A stretch of 64,000 nt of DNA, from positions 1 through 64,000 of the forward strand of contig NW_004190354.1 of NCBI RefSeq assembly GCF_000224145.3. Direction: 5' to 3'. The notes beneath the pieces were generated by a model that did no database searches, was not told the origin of the DNA, and saw nothing but the letters and a program-made list of their open reading frames with translations. This document shows positions 21,073-31,500 of this stretch, piece by piece; position 1 is the first letter of the stretch, and each line of letters opens with the position of its first letter. The translations under genes and the position numbers were made by a program. This DNA is from Ciona intestinalis. Taxonomy: Eukaryota; Chordata; Ascidiacea; Phlebobranchia; Cionidae.

Positions 21073-24000
21073 ATGGAAACTAACGTGGATACAACTCCTG
21101 CTCTCGCCTCCGAAACACCTGCTACAGCGGTTTCTCCTAGTCGGAATCAACTGTATTCAAAAGAGTTTAAAATTGTCGGGGTATGCTAAAGTTAATGCGA
21201 GTTATATAGAAAAGCAGCCACCCGCAAAGTCACGTACGTGGTAACACCAATGTTATGACGACTGTAGTTACCCCGCCATGCGAGGATAAAATTACGTGGT
21301 AACTTGTAAGCGGGCACTAGGTGTATGAAACAAAACACCCGTGTTATAACGACTGTCGTTATCCCACCACGCGAGGATAAATAAGTTACACACGTGGTAA
21401 CTTGTAAGCAGGCACGAGGTGTATGAAACAGAACACCCGTGTTATAACGACTGTCGTTATCCCACCACGCGAGTATAATAAATTACATTCATTTAAATTT
21501 AGGTTACCCAGATTATGGTTGGAACACTTTCTATTATGACATGGATATACGCCCTCACACTTGCGGTCAGCACAAGAACGACTGATGTTTTTGTTTATAT
21601 ATCAGCTGGTATCTGGGCAGGAATATTTGTAAGTATTATATTGCTAAATATGTACCGTAGAGCGAGGAAGATGGGGCACCTTTAGGATATCCAAATATTC
21701 TGTTCGTGTTTTAAACAATTAAGAACGGTCTATGGGAGTCGTGAGGATACAGTTTTTTCTATGTATACTGCCAGATGGGATAGGAAAATAGAATGAAAAG
21801 TTGTCCCATCTTTCCCCAATCTACTGCACAATAATAAAATTCCGATGGTAGTTTTGATTAATAAATCTACTAGTTTATCGTATTCGCCTCGGTGTAAATA
21901 AAGTTCATAATGTTTTGTAAAGTTGGCAACTAGTGAATGTACCCACAAACTTTTTGTAAAGTTTGCCACGTTATCGTATTATGCAAATTATCGATTTACT
22001 TTGAACGAATGTCGTTTAGGTGTTAAATTCATTCACTTCGTTTGTTTAATAAATATGGTCTTCATGGTCGCAAGTGAATATACACATAACATGTTTTGAT
22101 TTTAACACAACTCTGGATTATATATGTTATGCCAATAGTATTGGTGTTGCTACGTCACGTCCTGTGTATTTCGCCACGAACAAGTTAGAGAACATTAGAA
22201 GAAAGCAAAACGAGAGAAGTGTCAATCACAGGCGAACAACAGATCACGCATAATGTGTTTATTGTTGTTTACAGTTCTTGATTGCTGGAATACTTGCCGT
22301 CGTCTCGTCGGTAAAACCAAACAACCGAAATGTAAGTAACATTAAGTGCGTCCTGTATGTAAGTGTTAACAGTGGTTAGAACGCCTAACCCAGTTCCATA
22401 GGATATAAGTTCAAGGCCTAACCCTGCTACCATTATGCGCGTCTTTCTCTGAGAAGGCACTTAACGGCAATTGCTCCAACCCAGCGTTCACTAATGAGTT
22501 GTTAAAATTGTCAGCCATACAGAAAAAAAATCACCACAAAGTTACATTTGTGGTAACTCGTAAGTTGGCACGAGGTGTATAAAACAGAACACCTGTGTTA
22601 TAACAACAGTCGTTGCCACGCTAGAATAATAAGTAACATTCAACTGGAACTGTAGTATTGGCATACGAAAAACTCTGGCTTCTAAGTTACATCTCCAGTC
22701 TGTCAGCGAAGTATTTTCCCGAGGACCTAGAGTTGAAGGCCATGGTTGGCTCATTACCATCCATCCTTATGTATATCCTTCATGCCGCTAGTGTAACTGT
22801 GTCCTGTATTCTTCATAGACCTTGCCATAACTATCGTTACATATACCTACAGGTTGGTGCTGGGATAGCGATGGCATTGTTTGCCGCAATATTTGCAACG
22901 GCTATGTTTGGAATAGAAGCTGCTGGGATTGGAACCATTTCCAACTTTTCATCTATACCGATGCCTTATGCAGTTTATTCCCCAACAGGACCATGCACCC
23001 CTTTCTACAAACCATCTTACTACAAGAGTGGCACATATATACCATCATGTAGAAGCCCATACAGATCCCCAAGATACATTTCATCAGTGTACATTTCAAG
23101 CACATACTTATCTTGCCCATCTAGGTACACCTCGTACAACACTAGATACTACAACTACCTACTACACCAGTCGCGCATGACCACAATTGAGTCCCTATAT
23201 GTAAGTACATACATATATATAGTGTAATTTATCTTAAAAACTGGCAGTTCTTTTAAAAAAAAGACAGTTCTCCACGAAGTTACACTCGTGGCAATTAATA
23301 AGCAGGCACGAGGTGTATGAAACAATACACTCCTGTGATTATGAGATTCAGACATATTTTGCAGTTTTTTGTAAAATATTTAGTTCGTTTTTTTTATTCA
23401 TTCGCCGTGACGCCGGCATAGTGGTTAGCGCGCCTGCCTGTAACCAATAGGTAATGGGTTCAAGGCTCGTTGCTGCTACTATTGTGAGTGTTTCGTGTAT
23501 GTGTACTTGGGCAAGACACTTAACGACAATTGCTCCAACCCAGTGGTCACTATTGGGTTGTCCAAATTATCAGCCATACATAAAAATATATTCACCCACA
23601 AATAAAAAAAAATAAAAAAATCTTCCAAAATTATCACCCACAAAGTTACATACGTGGTAACTAGTAAGCTTGCACGAGGTGTATGAAACAGAACACCTGT
23701 GTTATAACGACTGCCTTTTTCGGCCATGAGAGGATAAATAAGTTACATTCATTCATCATTACGACTGTTACATTCATACATTCATTCATCATTACGACTG
23801 TCATTGCCCCAACTAGCAAAGATAAAAAATAATAATATTTTAATAATAAGATCAATTTTATAATATGTGGTTGTTGTATTAATGTATTATAATAATGTAT
23901 ATATAATGTGTTTAACTTTACAAAAGGTTTTTGAACAAAGTGGGACCCAAATACTGGGACCCAAACTGATTTTAATAATTTTTTTACAAAACTGATATTA

Positions 24001-27000
24001 CTTTAAAAGTTTTAATTAATATTAGTTGTATCATTTTTCGGGCGTTTTAAATGTTTTGCCCAAAGAGACGCTTGTCAATAGTGGTGGCAGCGTCGGGTAT
24101 TGAACCTGGTATAGTTTGGCTACAATGCACGTCCCTAACCACTAAGCCACGGTGCCAACAATACATTATGCTTCACATGCATCGTAGCTTAGTGGTTTGG
24201 CATGTCAGTTGTAGCCAAAGGATTCCAGGTTCAAGACTTGATGCTGCCAATATTATGTGTTCTGTGACTCAGTGGTTGGGTTGTTATAGCAAAATAAATT
24301 ACAATATGAATAAATGAATGTAACTTACTTTATCCTCGCGTGGCTGGAAAACGACAATCTTTATAACACGGGTTTAACACCCCGTGCCAGCTTACGAGTT
24401 ACCATGTATGTTACTTTGTGGGTGATTATATCTCGNNNNNNNNNNNNNNNNNNNNNNNNNNNNNNNNNNNNNNNNNNNNNNNNNNTATAACACGGATTGT
24501 TCTGTTTCATAGACCTCGTGCTAGCTTACGAGTCACCATGTATGTAACTTTATTTATCCTGCATGGCGGGTCAACGACGGCCGTTATAACACGGATGTTC
24601 TGTTTCATATAACCTCGTGCTAGCTTACGAGTCACCATGTATGTAACTTATTTATCCTGCATGGCGGGGCAACGACGGCCGTTATAACACGGATGTTCTG
24701 TTTCATATACCTCGTGCTAGCTTACGAGTCACCATGTATGTAACTTATTTATCCTGCATGGCGGGGCAATGACGGCCGTTATAACACGGATGTTCTGTTT
24801 CATACACCTCATGCTAGCTTACGAGTTACCACGTATGTAATCTATTTATCCTCACATGGCGGGGCAATGACAGTCGTTATAACACGGATGTTCTGTTTCA
24901 TACACATCGTGCTAGCTTACGAGTTACCACGTATGTAATTTATTTGTCCTCGCATGGCGGGGCAACGACGGTCGATTTAATAGGGTGTTCTGTACTATAC
25001 ACCTTACCCCACTTTACAACCTATTTAACTTTGTTTTTGCCCCATAAGCCAACATATAATGTTGTACATATGTATTAGAATGCATGAATGACACTTATTT
25101 ATCTATGCATGATTGGGGCAAGTCGATTCATTTAANNNNNNNNNNNNNNNNNNNNNNNNNNNNNNNNNNNNNNNNNNNNNNNNNNNNNNNNNNNNNNNNN
25201 NNNNNNNNNNNNNNNNNNNNNNNNNNNNNNNNNNNNNNNNNNNNNNNNNNNNNNNNNNNNCCCATATAGAATAGAATGTGCATACACAATGTTGGGGCAA
25301 TGGGCCAACTCTGCTCTAAATCCCAGGTCCCATGGCATGCCTCACTGTAGGACCTCACCCATATAGAATAGAATGTGCATATACAATGTTGGGATAATGG
25401 GCAACTCTGGCCTAAATCCCAGGTCCCATGGTGTGCCTCACTGTAGGACCTCACCCATATAGAATAGAATGTGCATATACAATGTTGGGGTAATGGGCCA
25501 ACTCTGGTCTAAATCTCAGGTCCCATGGCATGCCTCACTGTAGGACCTCACCCATATAGAATAGAATGTGCATATACAATGTTGGGGTAATGGGCAACTC
25601 TGGCCTAAATCCCAGGTCCCATGGTGTGCCTCACTGTAGGACCTCACCCATATAGAATAGAATGTGCATATACAATGTTGGGGTAATGGGCAACTCTGGC
25701 CTAAATCCCAGGTCCCATGGTGTGCCTCACTGTAGGACCTCACCCATATAGAATAGAATGTGCATATACAATGTTGGGGTAATGGGCCAACTCTGGTCCA
25801 AATCCCAGGTTGCATGTAACTTCACCCACATAAAATAAACACAACCAGAAGTACTAACACTTTACTTTACAGAACCAACAACAGGTAGTTACTCCCATCT
25901 CAACACAATCTATTCCTAATTATTCTGTGGTAAGAACTAACTAGGATTTATAAAAAACAATTATTGTTGTTCGAGATATAAACTGTACATGTTGTTATGT
26001 TGTGTTGGTAAATGTAACTTATTTATCCTCGCATGGCGGGGCAACAATGACTGTTGTACCACCTTGCTTTATATCTTTGTTTTATCCTTATTTATCTTCA
26101 CAAGCTGTAAGAACTTAGTCATATAGAATAGAATGTGCATATACAATGTTGGGGGAATGGGCCAACTCTGGTTTAAATCCCAGGTCCCATGGCCTGCCTC
26201 ACTGTAGGACCTCACCCATATAGAATAGAATGTGCATATACAATGTTGGGGTAATGGGCCAACTCTGGCCTAAATCCCAGGTCCCATGGCGTGCCTCACT
26301 GTAGGACCTCACCCATATAAAAACACAACCCAACCAAAGCTTCTAATACTTTACAGCCACAGAACCCCCAACCATTAGCAACCCCCATGGCAACCCCCAT
26401 GTCACCTGCAACTACACCACCAACCCAACAACCCCTTCCCCCACCTAACTATGATGAGGTAAGGTTCAATTATATCTCTGACTCAATAAATAAGATCTTT
26501 TTATAGGAATATTTAAAAATAATCACTCACTAAGTTACATACGCGGTAGCTTGTAAGCTGGCACGAGGTGTATGAAGCAAAACACCCGTGTCATAACGAC
26601 TGTTTTACGTCTACCCAAAGACAAATAAGTTACGTTCAATCAAGAATCCCGCTCAGATAAGTCGTATCTGCTGCGTTGATGTTGATTAATAAAGTTTTTA
26701 GACTACGTAATGTGGCGTCATTTCAGTTGCAACACAATCTGATTTACCCCACTTACCTTGACATAGTGGTGTTTATGCGGATATATATCGGATACTGACA
26801 TGTTGGGCTCCATATTCAGTAAGCTACTACCACATATGTAACTTTGTGGGTGATTGTTATTTTTGTATGGCTCACACAATTTGGACAACCCATTAGTAAT
26901 CACTGGGTTGAAGCAATTGCCGTTAAGTGTCTTGCCCAACAACACCATGCCCATAATAATGGTAGCATCAAGCATCAAACCCATAGTTTACATTGCAAGC

Positions 27001-27164
27001 CCTATAACCACTTAGTTAGAGCTGTATTCTGGATTGGTGACAATTTTGAAAACCCATTAGTCACCACTAGGTCGAAAAGTTTTTATCATTTATGTTTTCA
27101 TTATTCAAGAATTCCTGGATTTTAGGCGAGCAAGGCTACAGATAATGACTTTCCAACATCATAA
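21073..27164 (+). CDS. MS4A/CD20-like four-transmembrane protein, copy 3 (TM4 exon absent from assembly)
   Basis: Supported exons: 21073-21180, 21503-21628, 22275-22331, 22853-23200, then 25873-25929, 26357-26458 and 27126-27164. The first four encode KEFKIVGVTQIMVGTLSI (TM1), YISAGIWAGIF plus FLIAGILAVVSS (TM2) and VGAGIAMALFAAIFATAMF (TM3). They continue into the Tyr/Ser loop with the same three Cys (PCTPFY, PSCRSP, SCPSRY). The last three give a Pro/Gln-rich tail with PPPNYDE (a PPxY motif) and a short terminal exon ASKATDNDFPTS, matching the last exon of copy 2. The TM4 exon and one or two tail exons expected after 23200 are not present. That interval contains two N gaps (24436-24485, 25136-25260), and the codon phase on both sides (0/0) permits the missing exons. 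Exons 2 and 3 differ from copies 1-2 in carrying WAGIF in place of WCGIF and NNRN in place of NKCK/NRCK. Confidence 0.8.
21222..21487. repeat. M98 units (about 2.5) in intron 1 of MS4A-like copy 3
   Basis: agtcacgtacgtggtaacac, then two fuller units each ending cacgcgag(g/t)ataa(a)taa. Their divergence from other arrays includes cgttatcccaccacgcgag in place of cgttgccccgccatgcgag. Confidence 0.85.
21655..21826. mobile_element. ~195-bp MITE in intron 2 of MS4A-like copy 3
   Basis: cgtagagcgaggaagatggg at the left and gtcccatctttccccaatct at the right, with an internal deletion of about 20 bp relative to full copies. Confidence 0.7.
22365..22645 (+). mobile_element. Full tRNA-derived SINE with tail
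   Basis: Head: acagtggttagaacgcctaa and a B-box-like aagttcaaggcc. Body: ggcacttaacggcaattgct, ccaacccagcgttcactaat, gtcagccatacagaaa. Tail: one M98 unit ending aataataagtaacattcaa. In intron 3 of MS4A-like copy 3. Confidence 0.8.
23405..23760 (+). mobile_element. Full tRNA-derived SINE (best copy in the window)
   Basis: A-box-like ggcatagtggttagcgcgcc and B-box-like gggttcaaggctc sit about 40 bp apart in a tRNA-like head. The body is gggcaagacacttaacgaca, ttgctccaacccagtggtca, ctattgggttgtccaaatta and cagccatacataaa. One M98 tail unit and a (ttca)n-like end follow. The order head-body-M98 defines the family here. Confidence 0.9.
24050..24300. mobile_element. Two SINE heads in inverted orientation
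   Basis: 24050-24165 is a tRNA-like head on the minus strand (reverse complement ggcaccgtggcttagtggtt ... aggttcaatacccgacgctg). 24180-24260 is a second head on the plus strand (gtagcttagtggtttggcat ... aggttcaagacttgatgctg). Neither has a clear tail, and they lie head to head. Confidence 0.65.
24310..24990. repeat. M98 array, reverse orientation, interrupted by a 50-N gap
   Basis: About five units of the reversed tail (cctcgtgctagcttacgagt, caccatgtatgtaact, tatcctgcatggcgg) on the right of the gap 24436-24485 and one on the left. From about 24490 onward the sequence is nearly the same as 27360-28009. Confidence 0.85.
24490..25135. repeat. Left copy of a ~645-bp near-identical duplication (other copy 27360-28009)
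   Basis: The two copies share the reversed M98 array and the single-copy flank (gggtgttctgtactatacac, acataatgtt-like AT-rich DNA, gaatgcatgaatgacactta) at a near-constant offset of about 2875 bp. The left copy stops at the N gap starting 25136. This looks like an assembly duplicate or two haplotypes rather than an old duplication. Confidence 0.7.
25261..25812. repeat. M97 minisatellite array, about 5.7 units
   Basis: Begins directly at the right edge of the 125-N gap and runs to 61 bp before the exon at 25873. Several units are nearly identical (the atgggcaactctggcctaaa variant repeats), suggesting recent local expansion. Confidence 0.95.
26119..26320. repeat. M97 minisatellite, about two units
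   Basis: Same unit as the neighbouring array, in the intron between exons 25873-25929 and 26357-26458. It ends about 36 bp before the acceptor. Confidence 0.9.
26825..27025 (-). mobile_element. tRNA-derived SINE, reverse orientation
   Basis: Reverse complement carries tataaccacttagttagagc-type head remnants, then gggcaagacacttaacggca, ttgcttcaacccagtgatta and cagccatac..., ending at the start of an M98 tail. It lies about 100 bp upstream of the last exon of MS4A-like copy 3. Confidence 0.75.
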
Positions 27165-27314
27165 ACCCCTGGGATCCAACATACAACTTCTGTGTAATGT
27201 CATGCAAGTCATGCTGTTTCATCATCTGATAAGTTGTTTATCTATTCATTGTGTGTTTTAATAAGAATGAGAGTTTCCCTGTTTAATTATCTATTTAATA
27301 TTATGATAGTATTG

Positions 27315-27320
27315 AATAAA
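27315..27320 (+). terminator. Candidate polyadenylation signal of MS4A-like copy 3
   Basis: AATAAA about 150 bp after the stop codon at 27164 and immediately before the M98 array, so the 3' UTR would be short. Confidence 0.5.
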
Positions 27321-27322
27321 AG

Positions 27323-28009
27323 TAACTTATATCCTCGCATGGCGGGGCAACGACAGTCGTTATAACACGGGTGTTCTGTTTCATACACCTCATGCCAGCT
27401 TACAAGTTACCACGTATGTAACTTATTTATCCTCACATGGCGGGGCAATGACAGTCGTTATAACACGGATGTTCTGTTTCATACACATCGTGCTAGCTTA
27501 CGAGTTACCACGTATGTAACTTATTTATCCTCACATGGCGGGGCAATGACAGTCGTTATAACACGGATGTTCTGTTTCATACACATCGTGCTAGCTTACG
27601 AGTTACCACGTATGTAATTTATTTATCCTCACATGGCGGGGCAATGACAGTCGTTATAACACGGATGTTCTGTTTCATACACCTCATGCTAGCTTACGAG
27701 TTACCACGTATGTAATTTATTTATCCTCACATGGCGGGGCAATGACAGTCGTTATAACACGGATGTTCTGTTTCATACACCTCATGCTAGCTTACGAGTT
27801 ACCACGTATGTAATTTATTTGTCCTCGCATGGCGGGGCAACGACGGTCGATTTAATAGGGTGTTCTGTACTATACACCTTACCCCACTTTACAACCTATT
27901 TAACTTTGTTTTTGCCCCATAAGCCAACATATAATGTTGTACATATGTATTAGAATGCATGAATGACACTTATTTATCTTTGCATGATGGAGCAAGTCGA
28001 TTCATTTAA
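27323..28009. repeat. M98 array (about 5.5 reversed units) plus right copy of the duplication
   Basis: Units separated by tatcctcacatggcggggca and tgctagcttacgagttacca are almost identical to one another. The array and its AT-rich flank match 24490-25135. Confidence 0.85.
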
Positions 28010-28556
28010 CAAAGCAATCAAACGTATTAAAATGTCTTACAACTATTATAATGCTGTCCCAGTAAACTTTAAAATATTTATCCAGTTTCTTGGGATAACG
28101 TTTCAGTTGGTTTTTGCCTAGAATCTAGTCTTCACATTAATATTTTTAGCATTTTACTTTGAACTGCATAAACTGCCTTGTTATGCAAATTGTGGTAGTA
28201 GAAGCACGTACATATATTCATGTATTATATCCTGCTGTTGCCGCTACCAGGCATAACTTAATATATATTTAAGTAAATTGCTTTTCTGACAATAAACCTT
28301 AACATTGTTTATTATATTTGCATTTTATCTGCCATTTGACAAGACTTTCCCTGAAAGTATTTACTTGTATATTGTCTAATTCATGTTTAATTTTTACTAA
28401 GTTAAGCCTTCCATTGCCAAAGTTTCCTCCTAGCTTTTCCATCTCACCAAGTATTGTATTTATACAACTAATAAACCCCGAGCATATTGCTGTATTTTGA
28501 AAGTAAATTATTTAAGTTGACGGAATTATGGGTTATGGTTTTGGCTGTGGACAAAG
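28010..28556. other. Convergent intergenic region
   Basis: AT-rich sequence between the 3' ends of MS4A-like copy 3 (plus strand) and the alcohol dehydrogenase (minus strand). tttatt hexamers around 28300-28320 could be the minus-strand polyadenylation signal of the dehydrogenase. No exon is supported. Confidence 0.45.
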
Positions 28557-31500
28557 TTAGAACTTGATGACGCATCTTCCTTGTACTTTGCCATCCCTCA
28601 CCAAACACATAGCGTTGAACGCATCGTCAAGCGAGTAGAATGTCAAGGGAGGAGGGACAAGCTGGGAATTAATGTTAGAAATGAGAAAGGTTGTATAGCA
28701 GAGGCAGAGGAGTAAGAGAGTGTCCATAGCACAGCGGTTCAAAGTCAAGCCCAGGGGGTACAGGTTTAAGGCTCTATGCTATTGGAGGTATGCGTCCTTG
28801 GGCAAGACACTTAACGACAATTACTCTTACCCAATGGTCACTAATGGATTGTCTTAGTTGTCACTCATGCATAAATAAATACGTCTTTAAATGGTTGAAT
28901 ATTTGTACGTATGTAACTTTGTTGTTGCTTGTTTTTCTGTAAGGCTGAGAACCTGTACAACCTATTAGTAACCATTGGGTTGGAGCTGTTTTCATTAAAT
29001 GAACAATGCTGCAATATCCCTTCTTACTTTTTCTTCAGCAACGAGTGCCACTAGCTCCCTCAACTGGGCAAGCCTTCCGACAAGAACCCCCTGCACCGTC
29101 CGCAACCCATGAACGAACCCCGGCAATGCAAATGTAGCCCCTCCTCCGTACAAACCAACCAACACCATCTTGCTACCCTGGTATATAATATTCTTTATTG
29201 ATGTTGTAAATAAGATTAGGTAATGTTCAATACTATAAATTTAATAAGGGGGTTAATTTTAAAAGTTGCTTGCCCGTATAAATGCCGGATTTATGATAAA
29301 ATAAAGCTGTTTGTTACGTCAGAACTGCACAACTAGGTAACTTCATTAACATTATACACTTGTTCCACAGCAGACGAAGTAAATAAAATAACAATTTTAA
29401 CAATCATTATAGAATAATAAACGAACATAACAATCACCAACGCTCCTGTAAATTCTGTAAATATTTTCTCACCCCTAACCTAGGGGTTAGTGGTTAGCAA
29501 ATAAGGTGGGGGGGGGGAGATTCTTCACTAGCAACTTATTTTTAATATAAATGTCATTTTCAAATGTCATGTTTTTACTCCAGATCACATCAACCTTACC
29601 CTGTGTGTCGACTTGAATCCACGTTCTGCCGTGATCTTTGAGTTCACCATGTCGATCACTCCGTCGAACCCTCCATCGGTACCAGCCTTCTTTGTTATTT
29701 CTATGGCTTCTGCTTCACTAAGATTTCTATCCCATAGCACAGTTCCGTCAGCTCCTCTCTCTAACGCCACCTTAAGGTTCTTTTCCTGTATGAGGTAATC
29801 AAACACTTAAATATAAATTCACATTATGGATTTCTATACACTTGGTAATAAGCGGCATGTGGTTTATAAAACAGAACACCCATGTTATAACAACAGTGGT
29901 TACCCCTGCCATGCAAAAACAATTTGCATTAATACAAGTTTGACTTAAACTTCTAAAACAACTTTAAACATTAAAAAGAACGAACACAAGTAAACCTACA
30001 TTGATATCAGCCATCACNNNNNNNNNNNNNNNNNNNNNNNNNNNNNNNNNNNNNNNNNNNNNNNNNNCACGCCGCAGGACTTCACCCACATAGAATAGAA
30101 ATATAATAACAATGTTACAATCATAATAGAGAAATAAACGAACATAACAATCACCAACGCTCCTGTAAATTCTGTAAATATTCTTCGTACTATTAATTAA
30201 AAAGATAAAAGTGAACGAAAACATGGGCCATCTTACCCCACCTTGCTATATCATTTTTTTGGGTAAAAATCCAATGTTATAGTTTTAATTCATAAGTCTG
30301 TATTTTAACAACATTTCTTAACTTTGCTTTGCACAAGTTTCACTTTTTTATTAATTTTTTCCTTGTTGGTAAAAATGTACTTTTATAGTATTAATCTAGA
30401 TAAATTAACCTGATTTTAATTTTGCTGCTGGCGAAGAGTCTTCACCCCCCACCTTATTTGCTAACTACTAACCCCTATAACCACTAACCCCCTAACCATC
30501 AGCACCTAACCCCCTAACCTAGGGGTTAGTGGTTAGCAAATAAGGTGGGGGGGGGAGATTCTTCACTAGCACCTTGTTTTTAATATAAACGTCATTTTCA
30601 AATGTCATGTTTTTACTCCAGATCACATCAACCTTACCCTGTGTGTCGACTTGAATCCACGTTCTGCCGTGATCTTTGAGTTCACCATGTCGATTACTCC
30701 GTCGAACCCTCCATCGGTACCAGCCTTCTTTGTTATTTCTATGGCTTCTGCTTCACTAAGATTTCTATCCCATAGCACGGTTCCGTCAGCTCCTCTCTCT
30801 AACGCCACCTTAAGGTTCTTTTCCTGTATGAGGTAATCAAACACTTAAATATAAACTCACATTATGGATTTCTATACACTTGGTAATAAGCGGCATGTGG
30901 TTTATAAAACAGAACACCCATGTTATAACAACAGTGGTTACCCCTGCCATGCAAAAACAATTTGCATTAATACAAGTTTGACTTAAACTTCTAAAACAAC
31001 TTTAAACATTAAAAAGAACAAACACAAGTAAACCTACATTGATATCAGCCATCACTATTCTGGTTGTTTTCGGTAAAATCTTCTTGGCTAATTGTAAACA
31101 CCATAAACCCAACCCACCCGCCCCCACCAATAACACTGATGTAGACCCTGTAATATATGTTGGTATCAATATATTGGTAAATGGCCTACATGCTTCGTTT
31201 AATACCTGTAGTATTAAAGGTCTTGGCTTATAAGCTACCCTTTATGCCACCTTTTTGTTTTTGTTTGGCTGATGAATGGATGTAGTTTATTTATCCTCGA
31301 TGACGGGGCAACCACAGTCGTTATAACACGGGTGTTCTGTTCCATACACCCCGTGCTCGCTTACGAGTTACCACGTATGTAACTTTGTGGGTGATAGATT
31401 TTTCTGTATGGCTGACAATTTAAGTTAAATTAAAGACACATACACCCACAATAGTAGCATCGAGCTTTGAACCCGGTATCCTCTGTTTACAATGCAAGCA

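Noticed and set aside
23405-23500. Functional tRNA gene
   Set aside because: A- and B-box-like motifs are present, but there is no complete cloverleaf or anticodon arm, and the unit is followed by the SINE body and tail.
25516-25815. Long open frames through the 97-bp arrays (here and near 1907-2116, 16210-16461, 50478-51019) as repeat proteins
   Set aside because: They are products of a dispersed minisatellite whose period is not a multiple of three. The same peptides appear in shifted frames and end where the arrays end.
29039-29137. Plus-strand Pro-rich open frame with a good acceptor, as last exon of MS4A-like copy 3
   Set aside because: The opposite strand encodes a conserved dehydrogenase exon over the same bases with matching phases on both sides. 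A better terminal exon for copy 3 exists at 27126-27164, matching the last exon of copy 2.
29613-29798. Plus-strand frames opposite the dehydrogenase exon 6 copies
   Set aside because: They are antisense shadows of the conserved exon.
30424-30572. CCCTAACC-rich sequence as interstitial telomere
   Set aside because: The motif is irregular and belongs to a short inverted-repeat element with half-copies elsewhere, rather than a perfect hexamer array.
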